Shown here in pieces: positions 35,901 through 42,640 of a stretch of 64,000 bases of DNA; within the stretch, counting starts at the first letter, position 1, and each line of letters starts with the position of its first letter. The DNA is taken from positions 248,001 to 312,000 of the forward strand of contig NZ_SJJZ01000002.1 of the NCBI RefSeq assembly GCF_004331345.1, in the 5' to 3' direction. The notes beneath the pieces are model-generated. The model was given only the letters and a program-made list of their open reading frames with translations, ran no database searches and was not told the origin of the DNA. The DNA comes from Kribbella soli (GTDB taxonomy: Bacteria > Actinomycetota > Actinomycetes > Propionibacteriales > Kribbellaceae). Both the position numbers and the translations under genes were made by a program.

Positions 35901-36749
35901 CTTGGTGTCGCCGTACCGAACGACCTCGGAGTTCTTGAACTTGTCCGGGATCGTCTCGCCGGGGGAGTCGTAGTGCAGACCGAACTGGCCGCTGCCCTCG
36001 TCGAAGTAGTCGATGCTGACCAGCACGAGAGCGCGGTTGTCGTACAGGTAGGTGTCGGCGACGTTCAGGTAGAAGAAGTTCGTCCCCGGCGCCGGTGCGG
36101 TGTGATCGGTCTGCCAGTACGGGCGACCGTCCTGGACGCCGGTCACCAGGTGCGACGCGTCGTCGCCGGCCCGCGGGCTGATCCCGTTCTGCACGGGCGT
36201 CGCGCCGAGCTGCACCGACGCTCCCGCCGTACTGATCCGCAGGCCGGCGATCGTGATGTCAGCGCTGCCGAAGACGCGGACATCGGCGTCGCCGAGGCGG
36301 TTGGTGAACGCGATGCCGGTCAACGAGAAGACGCCGGTCTTCCACTGCCCGGTGTTCGTGAGTTGGACGTCGGTGGTGTCCTGCTGCGGGTCGGCCTTGG
36401 CGTCGTACTGGAGTTCGAGAGTGCCTGAGCCGCTGTCGAGATAGGTCACCGTCACCAGGACGTCGTCGGTGCCGATCTCGTCGACGTAGTCACTGTCGAC
36501 GTCGAACTCCAGGTAGCCGGTGCCGGCCGCCTGGTTGGTCTGCCAGTACGTGCGGCCTTGCTCGGTGCCGGTCCGGAGTCCGGCCGGGTCGTCGCCGGCG
36601 GCGGGCTGCACGCCGAGCGTGGTCGGAGTGGGGCCGAGATCGGCACCGACCCCACTGGGATACATGGTGGCAGCGCGCGCCGTCGGTACGGCGAGAACGC
36701 TGATGAGGAGCACGGCGGGAAGGACACGCGCGAGCAAGCGACTGGACAT
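32928..36749 (-). CDS. Large secreted pectate-lyase-fold protein with F5/8C and InlB-type domains
   Basis: A 1273-residue exported protein. Residues 1-26 are a Sec signal (cut near ARAA). About 30-175 and 180-330 are two related carbohydrate-binding-like modules sharing the pattern G...AGDD...G.YWQT. About 335-410 is a helical FIVAR-like segment, and 415-525 is an F5/8 type C (discoidin) domain (SWLQIDLGAPRPVNDVRVEW). Two right-handed beta-helix modules of the pectate_lyase_3 type follow from about 545 and 890 (TVWLPAGQYKV and IVYLPAGWYRI). The end is an InlB-type repeat (FRDWTVDGTVV). The family includes polysaccharide lyases and hydrolases. The transcript starts at the right operator and is preceded by a GGAGG site. 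Confidence 0.9.
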   Translation of the reverse strand: MSSRLLARVLPAVLLISVLAVPTARAATMYPSGVGADLGPTPTTLGVQPAAGDDPAGLRTGTEQGRTYWQTNQAAGTGYLEFDVDSDYVDEIGTDDVLVTVTYLDSGSGTLELQYDAKADPQQDTTDVQLTNTGQWKTGVFSLTGIAFTNRLGDADVRVFGSADITIAGLRISTAGASVQLGATPVQNGISPRAGDDASHLVTGVQDGRPYWQTDHTAPAPGTNFFYLNVADTYLYDNRALVLVSIDYFDEGSGQFGLHYDSPGETIPDKFKNSEVVRYGDTKTWKTYTFALPDAVMTNRSNGGDLRIHNGDGAVDLKVAAVRVAKVATTLDVTEGLVDLIGQATRTEKAAREGTRDGQYPVGSRATLQDAIDNAQAIASTPGVTDVQVKAALTTLQAKLDAFIASVVDTNFADDGTATASGGTGAAQVNDNDHQTVWTGGADSWLQIDLGAPRPVNDVRVEWAEASSPDYTVQVSNDGQKFVSVGRTGSPGGNQFGRTRFATVSARYVRVAMTGADSFAVKELQLRLAPVVKPTPRLVATSNPTEDGVVADFDATQFGADRSGRRDSTKAIQQAIYACQDAGGGTVWLPAGQYKVTDTIEVHAFCSLRGDHGQKLGTGTVIVADLPSGDDGPSLFRIGGSAGVLGVTTYYPHQNASTPVPYNYTFEIPGGAWIGNENYMMATVSDVTMLNSYRGIGVSTMPNDHGNAPSSGQVHESTTIRNVRGTALFEGARAYNGADVGTWENVAFSNSYWSSAPAAYHPPARATLDAWTRAHGTGLVLGDLEWDQFYRIALSDYAVGIHVVAGQRAQFTGSFLEPDVRRVGTGLLVDVMDDRWGMTLAGGHVEGGITNNSRGYVKITGTALSGVLSGIIHRMSGAAPSYTQRALPRPVQKLYVVDAPYGVGYLPAADATREVQKVLDRAGREGGGIVYLPAGWYRISTHLSVPAKVELRGASAVPNRDQGGASGGTVLQAFEGRGAGESATALLTLSGKGAGVRGLRVFYPENNPGNAEGVVPYPYAVRGHAGANYVINAGFPNAWNGIDLSGDGVVVRKVAGAFFDHAIAIGPGRDGRVEGVLSNGNAVTRVGYQQPYWMNEGRIFELVIDKYMRKTAKIVTVDGARGLTLLNVFAYGFHDGLVVNSGQVDAFNLGTDNLGGDGHTVRVVSGEVEATNLARYNGATLSGPATLHNVMVINVVQRSIAVQANGNGTVSIAGNESEPGTYEVGAQVTVTAAPGSDSVFRDWTVDGTVVSTAPSYTFTVSADQKLIANFTPM

Positions 36750-36792
36750 GCTGAAACCTCCAGGTGGCGGACCGGAAGATCAACTGCGCGGA

Positions 36793-36822
36793 TAAGTTAA
36801 ACCAAGCGTGTTACTTATTCAA
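36793..36822 (-). promoter_or_regulatory. Right promoter/operator of the sugar island
   Basis: On the minus strand TTGAAT (complement 36817-36822) and TAACTT (complement 36794-36799) are 17 bp apart. The 22 bp 36793-36814 are identical, on this strand, to 24461-24482. The -35 overlaps the last codon (36815-36817) of the MFS gene, which is read in the same direction. ATG of the secreted enzyme is about 45 bp downstream. Confidence 0.75.
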
Positions 36823-38179
36823 GAGCCCGGCGTCGGGGCAGGAAGAACGCTGGTACGGCGGCCAGCACGGTGAACCCGATCGCCCACCCGAAGCTGTGCG
36901 CGTAGGCCGTCGACGCGTGGTGTCCGGTGAGCTGGCTCTGCAGTACGACGGCGAGCGTCGCGGCACCGAAGGCGCCGCCCAGCTGCTGCATGATCCGCGT
37001 GGTGCTGCTGGCGTGCGGGATCTGCGCCGGCTCGAGGTCGCGGAAGGCGCCGACCATCACCGCGAGATTGACCGCGCTCAACCCGGCGCCGCGAAGCACG
37101 AGCGCGGTCCCGAGTAGCCAGTACGACGCCTCCGCGATCGCGAACGGGATGGTTCCGAGTGCAGTCAGAACGATGCCGGCAAGGACGACCGGGCGCGGGC
37201 CGAGGCGATCCGTGAGACCCCCGGCGGTCCGCGCGAGCAGGCTGCCGATTCCTTGCGGTACAAGGAGGAGGCCGGCGGCAGTCACCGTCTCGCCGCGGGC
37301 CTGCTGATAGAAGAGCGGGAGGAGCAGCATCGCGCCGTACAGACCGAAGCCGGTGAGGAACATGAGCGCGGTCGACGCGGCGAACGATCTCGTGCGGAAG
37401 AGTGCCAGGTCGATGAGTGGCTCGGCGGCGCGACGCAGTACGAACGCTGTCAGCAGCAGCACGCCAGCGGCGAGCGGAAGGAGTACGGCGGAGTGGCCGA
37501 AGCCGTGGTCGCCGACCTGGCTGAGACCGTAGATGATCGCGGCGAGCGCGGGGGAGACCAGGAGCAGTCCGAGTACGTCGAGCCGTGCCGCGATCGCCGG
37601 AGGGTCGGGCTTGAGTACACCTACGGCGAGGGCGATCGCGGCGATGCAGATCGGCACGTTCACGTAGAAGATCCAGCGCCAATTCAGGTGACCGACCAGG
37701 ACGCCGCCGATCACCGGGCCGAGAATCGGTCCGACCATCGCGGGCAGCGTGACGACCGCCATCAGCCGGCCGATCCGTTCGCGGCCGGCGGCGCGCAGCA
37801 GCAACGTCTGCAGGATCGGCAGCATCAGGCCGCCGCCCACGCCCTGGACGACGCGGAACGCGATCAGCGAGCCGACGGTCCACGCCGCACCGCACAGCAT
37901 CGATCCCGCGAGGAACAGTCCGAGCGCGACGATCCACATCCGTTTGGCGCCGAAACGGTTCGCCGACCAGCCGGTGATCGGGACCGCCATCGCCAGCGCC
38001 AGCAGGTACGCCGTACTGACCCATTGGAGCGTGGCGACCGAGGCGCGCAGGTCGGCACCCAGGGTATGGATCGCGACCGTGACGATCGTGCTGTCGAGCA
38101 GCGGGGCGAGCGCGCCGAGCACGAGGACGGCGGCGAGTTTCAGGACCGACCGGTCGAGGCGGTCCGTCTGAGTGCTCAT
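36815..38179 (-). CDS. MFS drug efflux transporter (DHA2 / EmrB-QacA type)
   Basis: A 454-residue membrane transporter with about 14 hydrophobic segments. Motif A-like NRFGAKRMWIV and motif C-like GPILGPVIGGVLVGHLNWRWIFYVNVPI are clear, placing it in the DHA2 family of proton-driven multidrug pumps. Divergent TetR gene and two operators lie just upstream, so export is probably induced by the exported compound. TAA stop overlaps the -35 region of the next promoter. Confidence 0.92.
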   Translation of the reverse strand: MSTQTDRLDRSVLKLAAVLVLGALAPLLDSTIVTVAIHTLGADLRASVATLQWVSTAYLLALAMAVPITGWSANRFGAKRMWIVALGLFLAGSMLCGAAWTVGSLIAFRVVQGVGGGLMLPILQTLLLRAAGRERIGRLMAVVTLPAMVGPILGPVIGGVLVGHLNWRWIFYVNVPICIAAIALAVGVLKPDPPAIAARLDVLGLLLVSPALAAIIYGLSQVGDHGFGHSAVLLPLAAGVLLLTAFVLRRAAEPLIDLALFRTRSFAASTALMFLTGFGLYGAMLLLPLFYQQARGETVTAAGLLLVPQGIGSLLARTAGGLTDRLGPRPVVLAGIVLTALGTIPFAIAEASYWLLGTALVLRGAGLSAVNLAVMVGAFRDLEPAQIPHASSTTRIMQQLGGAFGAATLAVVLQSQLTGHHASTAYAHSFGWAIGFTVLAAVPAFFLPRRRALE

Positions 38180-38193
38180 CCGAGAGTCTCCTT

Positions 38194-38257
38194 AGAGACG
38201 TGGCGTCTCTTACGCGTTTCAGGGTAGGCTCGGATCATTAAGAGACGCAAGGTCTCT
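38194..38257. promoter_or_regulatory. Twin TetR operators between MFS pump and TetR regulator
   Basis: Two 17-bp dyads, AGAGACG-TGG-CGTCTCT (38194-38210, perfect) and AGAGAC-N5-GTCTCT (38241-38257), lie 47 bp apart centre to centre in the 90-bp gap between the divergent genes. They share AGAGACG. A possible pump promoter runs through them on the minus strand: TTGCGT (complement 38245-38250), 18 bp, TACCCT (complement 38221-38226). They are the obvious sites of the TetR protein. Confidence 0.75.
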
Positions 38258-38269
38258 TCTGGAGGTTTC

Positions 38270-38830
38270 ATGGAACGCCGCCGCGGTGCCGAACTCGAGG
38301 CCGTCCTGCTGGACGCCGCCTGGGCCGAGTTGATGGAGTCCGGCTACGCGCAGCTGACGATGGAGGCGGTCGCGGCGCGGGCGCAGACCGGCAAGCAGGT
38401 GCTGTACCGGCGCTGGCGGAACCGGGCCGAGCTGGTGATCGCGTCGATGCGGCACCACGCCGGCTCGATCGTCGAGAACGTACCGGACACCGGGTCGCTG
38501 CGCGGCGACGTACTCGGAGTGCTGCAGCAGATGGCCGACCGGTTCACCCAGCTCGGACCGGACACCATCCACGGGCTGATGGCCGAGGCGCCGGACCTCG
38601 ATCCGGAGGTGTACAGCCGGATGACCGGCGTAATGGCGGCGATCGTGAAGCGGGCCGCGGAGCGCGGTGAGATCGCGACGGCCGACGTACCCGTCGTAGT
38701 CCTGACCGCACCCACGAATCTGATGAGGCACGAGATCTTCTTCAGCCACTCGCCAGTGCCGTCGTCGACCATCACAGCACTGGTCGACGACGTGTTCCTG
38801 CCACTCGTCGGGTTCAGCCGGGGGACTTGA
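38270..38830 (+). CDS. TetR family transcriptional regulator
   Basis: A 186-residue repressor. The N-terminal helix-turn-helix is LDAAWAELMESGYAQLTMEAV with VAARAQTGKQVLYRRWRNR; the C-terminal ligand domain (DRFTQLGPDTIHGLMAEAPDL) is TetR_C-like. Behind a GGAGG site. It diverges from the MFS pump and faces two dyads in the gap between them. Its last 17 bases overlap the 3' end of the convergent recombinase gene. Confidence 0.9.
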   Translation: MERRRGAELEAVLLDAAWAELMESGYAQLTMEAVAARAQTGKQVLYRRWRNRAELVIASMRHHAGSIVENVPDTGSLRGDVLGVLQQMADRFTQLGPDTIHGLMAEAPDLDPEVYSRMTGVMAAIVKRAAERGEIATADVPVVVLTAPTNLMRHEIFFSHSPVPSSTITALVDDVFLPLVGFSRGT

Positions 38831-39926
38831 GGTGCCGGGGGACGGCGGTCATGATCCGGCCGAGGTCGTCGGTGAGCGCGGCGACCCGTTCGGCGCGGCC
38901 GTCGTCGTCGATGTAGATCATGACGGTGCGGACGTCCGCGTGCCCGGACAGTTCCTGGAGGTCCTCGGCGCTGTGACCGCGCCGCTTCTGGTCGGTGATA
39001 GCGGTGGCACGCAGGGAGTGCGGGCCGATGGTTTCCGGGCGGGGGATACCGGCCGCTCTGGCCAGGCGGCGAAGTAGCCGGGTGACGTCGTGCCGGTCGA
39101 GCCGATCGCCGTCGGCATCGGCGATGAGCGGAGCCGGTCCCGTCCCGGTCCAGGCCGGACGGCTCGCACGGTACAGGTCGAGAAGCTCGGCCACAGTGGT
39201 CTCGAGTGGTATGCGGATCGACTTCCCGCCCTTGCGGGTCACGACGAGCCACGTTCGCCGGCCCTCGTCCTGACGGTCGGTGTCGTTCGCACCGCAGAGC
39301 TCGGAGACTCGCAGAGCGCCGGTATAGAGGAGACCGACGGCCAGGGCGTCGCGGACGTCACTTGCCGCCGCGAGCAACGCGGCGACCTGATCAGCGTCCA
39401 GGACACGCGCTGACGTGGCGCGCCGTCCGCGGTGGAACTTCGGCCGGTGGTCGTCGTCGGAGATGGGGGACACCACGGGTAGGCCCCAGCCGGCGGCGTA
39501 CCGGTACAGGCTGGACAGCGTCGACAGGCGGCGCGAGACCGAGGACGCGGCCGCCCCCGCGTCCTGCTGACAGGTCAGCCACATCGTCACCTCCCCGCGG
39601 TGCAGGTCCAGGCCGAACCGCTCCCGGCCGAGCTCACGGCGGGCCCAGTCGGCCCACAGCAGCAGGTCGTCGGCATACCCGATCCGCGTGTCACGACTTG
39701 CCCGTCTGGTGCCGCCGAGCCACAGCACGACCAGTGCGGTCAGCTCCGGGGTCAGGGCTTCGGCGAGGAGGTCGAGCCGGTCGACGGGAGCCGTTTCCCG
39801 ATCGTGGAGGGGCCGTCGGCGGCCGAGGACGCGGCGCACGGCAGCTTCCGTGGCCGCATCGGGCCTCGGGAGCTCGACGGCAGTCTCCATCTGGTGAAAC
39901 ACGAGCGGCGCCGGCAGATCGTCCAC
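38814..39926 (-). CDS. Tyrosine recombinase / site-specific integrase (TnpS-like candidate)
   Basis: A 370-residue recombinase. The SAM-like N-terminal core-binding domain (RDTRIGYADDLLLWADWARR) precedes a catalytic domain with Arg206 (TGALRVSEL), Lys232 (VVTRKGGKSIRIPL), His303-x-x-Arg306 (GPHSLRATAI), His329 (LSGHADVR) and the nucleophile Tyr338 (VMIYIDDD); all are present, so it should be active. Start is GTG (complement 39924-39926), eight bases from a 32-bp palindrome, with no clear ribosome-binding site. It diverges from a coiled-coil protein, as in TnpS/TnpT resolution modules. Neither XerC nor XerD is meant: those are usually smaller and solitary. Confidence 0.9.
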   Translation of the reverse strand: MDDLPAPLVFHQMETAVELPRPDAATEAAVRRVLGRRRPLHDRETAPVDRLDLLAEALTPELTALVVLWLGGTRRASRDTRIGYADDLLLWADWARRELGRERFGLDLHRGEVTMWLTCQQDAGAAASSVSRRLSTLSSLYRYAAGWGLPVVSPISDDDHRPKFHRGRRATSARVLDADQVAALLAAASDVRDALAVGLLYTGALRVSELCGANDTDRQDEGRRTWLVVTRKGGKSIRIPLETTVAELLDLYRASRPAWTGTGPAPLIADADGDRLDRHDVTRLLRRLARAAGIPRPETIGPHSLRATAITDQKRRGHSAEDLQELSGHADVRTVMIYIDDDGRAERVAALTDDLGRIMTAVPRHLKSPG

Positions 39927-39934
39927 AGAAGAGA

Positions 39935-39966
39935 AACTAGCGCATAACGGGGATTATGCGCTAGTT
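39935..39966. other. dif-like recombination core site (13-6-13 palindrome)
   Basis: AACTAGCGCATAA (39935-39947), six central bases CGGGGA (39948-39953) and the exact complement TTATGCGCTAGTT (39954-39966). The inner part reads GCGCATAA-N6-TTATG, the same as the core of Escherichia coli dif, and 11-6-11 spacing is the standard for Xer-type crossover sites. It lies between the divergent recombinase and coiled-coil genes. TTCAG repeats follow at 39965-39984 and could bind an accessory protein. That it is the substrate of this recombinase is inference. Confidence 0.7.
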
Positions 39967-40052
39967 CAGTTCAGTTTCGTTCAGTCAAAATTGGCGGACA
40001 ATAACCATACTCAAACCGGAACTTTATCGACGCAATCCATTAGAGTGGCGTC

Positions 40053-41246
40053 ATGACGACGACAGAGGCGGAGCCCCTCGCGCGGACCCGGCCGGGACTG
40101 TGCGAATTCCCTGGAGTGACTTGCGAGAACCCGAAGCAGGTTGATCCCGGTACGCCGGGGCGGCCGCCGAAGTACTGCGGCCGCGAAGGCGCAGGCGTCG
40201 ACGGCAAGCCGGTCGTTCACAACAAAGCGAACGCTTGGGCCGCGAAGAATCGCCTGGCCAGGCAACCGGTGCGCCGTGATGCCGCCGCTGCCGGCTCCGA
40301 ACCGGTGCCGGGCCGGGTGACGGCGGCCCGGATGACCCTCGAGCAGTTGATGAAGAGCAACCTGCCACGCTTGGTGGAGGAGCTGGAGGGATACCTCGCG
40401 CAGCTGGCGGACGCGGTCCGCACGTACGGCGACGCGGAAGCGGTCGCGGCCGAGGTGGAGCAGTTGCAGGCGGAGTCGCGTGCGGAGCTGGCCGACCTCG
40501 AGCGGCGGCGTGGGGAGGAAGAGCACCGGCGTCGAAAGGCGGAGCAGCAGGCCGCCGAAGCCGAGGACGCACGGGAGGAGGCCGACGAGGCTGCCCGGGA
40601 GGCCGTCGCGGCGCTGGACGAGGCTCGCGTCGATGTCGCGGTTGCCGAGGAAGCGGCAGAACGGGCCCGGCGAGAAGCGGCCGCCTTGCGTGAGAGCGCC
40701 GCCGCTGAGCTGGAGCAGCTACGGCAAGAGATGGCGGTCGTCCGCGAAGCAGCAGCTGCGGAGGTGGAGCAGGTACGCGCCGAGACCGAGCAGCGGATCC
40801 GTGACCTTCAGGCCACGGCCGAGGAACAGGTCCGCCAGGCCCGTAGCGAACTCGAGGCCGCACGAATCGCCCAGGCCGCAGCCGAGGCCGAACGCCACAC
40901 CGCACAGGCGACCGCGGACCAACTCCGCACCGAGCTCCGCCAGGAGCGCGAGCAACACCGGGCAGAGCTGGACGCCCTCCGCACCGAACACCGCACCGAC
41001 CGCGAACAGCTGCGAGCCGACCACCAGGCCCAACTGGCCGACGCCAGACGATCAACCGAAGACCGCGTGGCCGCCCTGGCCGCCGCCCAACGAGCTGCCG
41101 AACAATTCGCCGAATCCCTCCGCGACCAGCTCGCCACCCGATCAGCCCCGCCGCCTGACTCCGAAGAGGTGACGGGCAGGTCCAAGGCCACCGGCACGGA
41201 ACGGGAAACCCGCGGGCACGACAAACCACCCGCGCCCGCGGGGTAA
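40053..41246 (+). CDS. Long coiled-coil protein with N-terminal Cys/His motif (possible TnpT-like partner)
   Basis: A 397-residue protein. Residues 15-70 hold an unusual motif (LCEFPGVTCENPKQ, RPPKYCGREGAG, then HNKANAWAAKNR) with three cysteines and a histidine, which could bind zinc or DNA. About 95-360 is an uninterrupted coiled coil very rich in Ala, Glu and Arg, and the C-terminal tail is disordered. KfrA/TnpT-type DNA-binding coiled-coil proteins have this general build, and the gene diverges from the tyrosine recombinase across the dif-like site. I do not recognise the N-terminal family, so function is inferred from context. Confidence 0.8.
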   Translation: MTTTEAEPLARTRPGLCEFPGVTCENPKQVDPGTPGRPPKYCGREGAGVDGKPVVHNKANAWAAKNRLARQPVRRDAAAAGSEPVPGRVTAARMTLEQLMKSNLPRLVEELEGYLAQLADAVRTYGDAEAVAAEVEQLQAESRAELADLERRRGEEEHRRRKAEQQAAEAEDAREEADEAAREAVAALDEARVDVAVAEEAAERARREAAALRESAAAELEQLRQEMAVVREAAAAEVEQVRAETEQRIRDLQATAEEQVRQARSELEAARIAQAAAEAERHTAQATADQLRTELRQEREQHRAELDALRTEHRTDREQLRADHQAQLADARRSTEDRVAALAAAQRAAEQFAESLRDQLATRSAPPPDSEEVTGRSKATGTERETRGHDKPPAPAG

Positions 41247-41325
41247 CCCCTGTGCCGCCGCCGCAGGAGCCTCGGCCGCCGCGGCAGGCGCCTGGGCTGC
41301 CCGCCGCAGCACAGCCTGTGCTGCG

Positions 41326-41375
41326 GGCGCGGGCATCAGGCTGTGCTGCCGGCGCGGGCATCAGGCTGTGCTGCG
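41326..41375. repeat. Tandem repeat of a 25-bp unit
   Basis: Two adjacent 25-bp copies (41326-41350 and 41351-41375), identical except for the last base and centred on GGCATCAGGCTGTGCTGC, with a degenerate partial copy before them. They fill the gap between the convergent coiled-coil and NmrA genes. Probably slippage-generated; no function is evident. Confidence 0.7.
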
Positions 41376-41377
41376 GC

Positions 41378-42175
41378 TCAGCGGAAGGCTTCGAGGTTGC
41401 GGGTGACCCAGTCGGTGAAGGTGTGGGGCGGGCGGCCCAGGACCTTCTCGACGTCGGGGCTGACCGCTTGCTCGGCCGGCGTGGGTGTACCGAGCACATC
41501 GAGCGTGGCCTCGACGACGGGCGCAGGCATGAACGTGAGCATGCCGGCCCGAGCCTCGTCCCGGCTCAGCTCCGTGAAGCTGATCGGCGTACCGATCACG
41601 TCCTGGATCACCGCCGCCTGCTGGCGCGGTGAGATGGCCGCGGGCCCGGTCAGCGTGTAGACGGCGTTCGCGTGGCCGGCGTCGCGGAGTGCCGCCGCGG
41701 CGACCGCGGCGATGTCCTGCGGGTCGACGGCCGGTAGCGCGACGTCCGCGAACGGCGCGGCCATCGCGCGCCGGGTCCGGATCGACTCGGCCCACGCGAA
41801 GGCGTTGCTGGCGAAGTTGCCTGGACGCAGGATTGTCCAGTCGAGATCCGATCCGGTCACGGCGTCCTCGTGCACCGAAGGGTGGCGCCCGCTGGTGACG
41901 CCTTGGGACGAGAGCAGGACGACGCGCCGCACGCCGGCGTTGCGGATCACGTCGACGACGGGCCGGAGGTTGCCGTCGGCAAGGAAGTCGGCGGAGGTGA
42001 GCAGGAAGACGGCTTTCGCGCCGTCGAGGGCCGGTGCGAGGGGTTCGGGACGGGTGAGGTCGGCCTGGTGGCCGTCGCCGTGCCGCGAAACGGGGACGAC
42101 GTCCTCGCCGGCGGCGGTCAGGGTCTGGACGAGGGGGCGGCCTACGTTGCCGGTTGCTCCGGTGATCACGATCAT
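41378..42175 (-). CDS. NmrA-like NAD(P)H-binding protein
   Basis: A 265-residue atypical short-chain dehydrogenase-like protein. The nucleotide motif is VITGATGNVGRPLVQTL, followed by LLSSQGVTSGRHPSVHE and the WTILRPGNFASNAFAW block common to NmrA and NAD(P)H quinone sensor proteins. Such proteins sense or reduce quinone-like or redox metabolites. It diverges from an HxlR regulator with a shared promoter region, a frequent pairing for quinone/aldehyde response. Confidence 0.88.
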   Translation of the reverse strand: MIVITGATGNVGRPLVQTLTAAGEDVVPVSRHGDGHQADLTRPEPLAPALDGAKAVFLLTSADFLADGNLRPVVDVIRNAGVRRVVLLSSQGVTSGRHPSVHEDAVTGSDLDWTILRPGNFASNAFAWAESIRTRRAMAAPFADVALPAVDPQDIAAVAAAALRDAGHANAVYTLTGPAAISPRQQAAVIQDVIGTPISFTELSRDEARAGMLTFMPAPVVEATLDVLGTPTPAEQAVSPDVEKVLGRPPHTFTDWVTRNLEAFR

Positions 42176-42197
42176 GGTGATGACGCTACTGGTCGCG

Positions 42198-42224
42198 GGA
42201 TAGTAGGTACCTAGAGGATAGTAT
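42198..42224. promoter_or_regulatory. HxlR operator region and leaderless promoter
   Basis: GGATAGTA occurs at 42198-42205 and 42216-42223, 18 bp apart, enclosing the palindrome TAGGTACCTA (42204-42213). TAGTAT (42219-42224) lies 7 bp before the GTG start of the HxlR gene, fitting a leaderless transcript; on the other strand TACTAT (complement 42200-42205) is a candidate -10 for the NmrA gene. An HxlR dimer would sit on these repeats. Confidence 0.5.
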
Positions 42225-42231
42225 TGGGTTT

Positions 42232-42627
42232 GTGAGCGAGAGCACAGCAGTTGATGCGGCAGTCGATCCCGTGCAGGCCTGCCCGATCGCGCCGGTTGTC
42301 GACCTGGTCTTCAGTCGGTGGACGACGCCGATCCTGTGGACGCTGAACGAGTACGGGCAGCAGCGGTTCGTCGAGTTGCAGCGCCTGATCGGGGTGATCA
42401 CGCCGAAGGTCCTCACGCAGCGCCTGCGTCAACTGGAACGCGACGGCCTGGTCACCCGCACGTACCACGCCGAGGTCCCGCCGCGCGTCGAATACGAGAT
42501 CAGCCCCCTCGGCCGCAGTCTCGCCCCGCTCTTCCACTCCCTTGCCGAATGGTCGCCCAACCTCACCAAGGTGCAAGCCGCCCGCGAAGCCTTCGACACC
42601 CACGAACCCGCCCACCGCCGCCCCTGA
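42232..42627 (+). CDS. HxlR family transcriptional regulator
   Basis: A 131-residue winged-helix regulator. The conserved CP cysteine is in VQACPIAPVVDLVFSRWTTPIL, and the recognition helix region is GVITPKVLTQRLRQLERDGLVTR, with the wing RVEYEISPLGRSL. Members sense quinones, aldehydes or disulfide stress through the N-terminal cysteine. GTG start at 42232; no ribosome-binding site is visible but a -10 element is 7 bp upstream. Divergent from the NmrA-like gene. Confidence 0.9.
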   Translation: MSESTAVDAAVDPVQACPIAPVVDLVFSRWTTPILWTLNEYGQQRFVELQRLIGVITPKVLTQRLRQLERDGLVTRTYHAEVPPRVEYEISPLGRSLAPLFHSLAEWSPNLTKVQAAREAFDTHEPAHRRP

Positions 42628-42640
42628 CACGCCCGTTCAC

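Noticed and set aside
32487..36428. Long open frame of about 1313 codons on the plus strand opposite the secreted enzyme
   Set aside because: It is the antisense shadow of the secreted protein gene; its translation is rich in Arg, Asp and Val without domains, while the minus strand gives a signal peptide and known folds.
36793..36822. Promoter sequence as merely the 3' coding end of the MFS gene
   Set aside because: Only the -35 touches the MFS stop; the 22-mer itself is intergenic and repeated 12 kb away at a matching promoter.
39935..39966. Interpretation as the chromosomal dif site
   Set aside because: Chromosomal dif arms are asymmetric in known bacteria and are not paired with a divergent coiled-coil gene; here both arms are identical and a dedicated recombinase is adjacent.
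38814..41380. Prophage or ICE attached to a tRNA gene
   Set aside because: No tRNA, phage structural or conjugation genes are seen and there is no flanking direct repeat that I can find.
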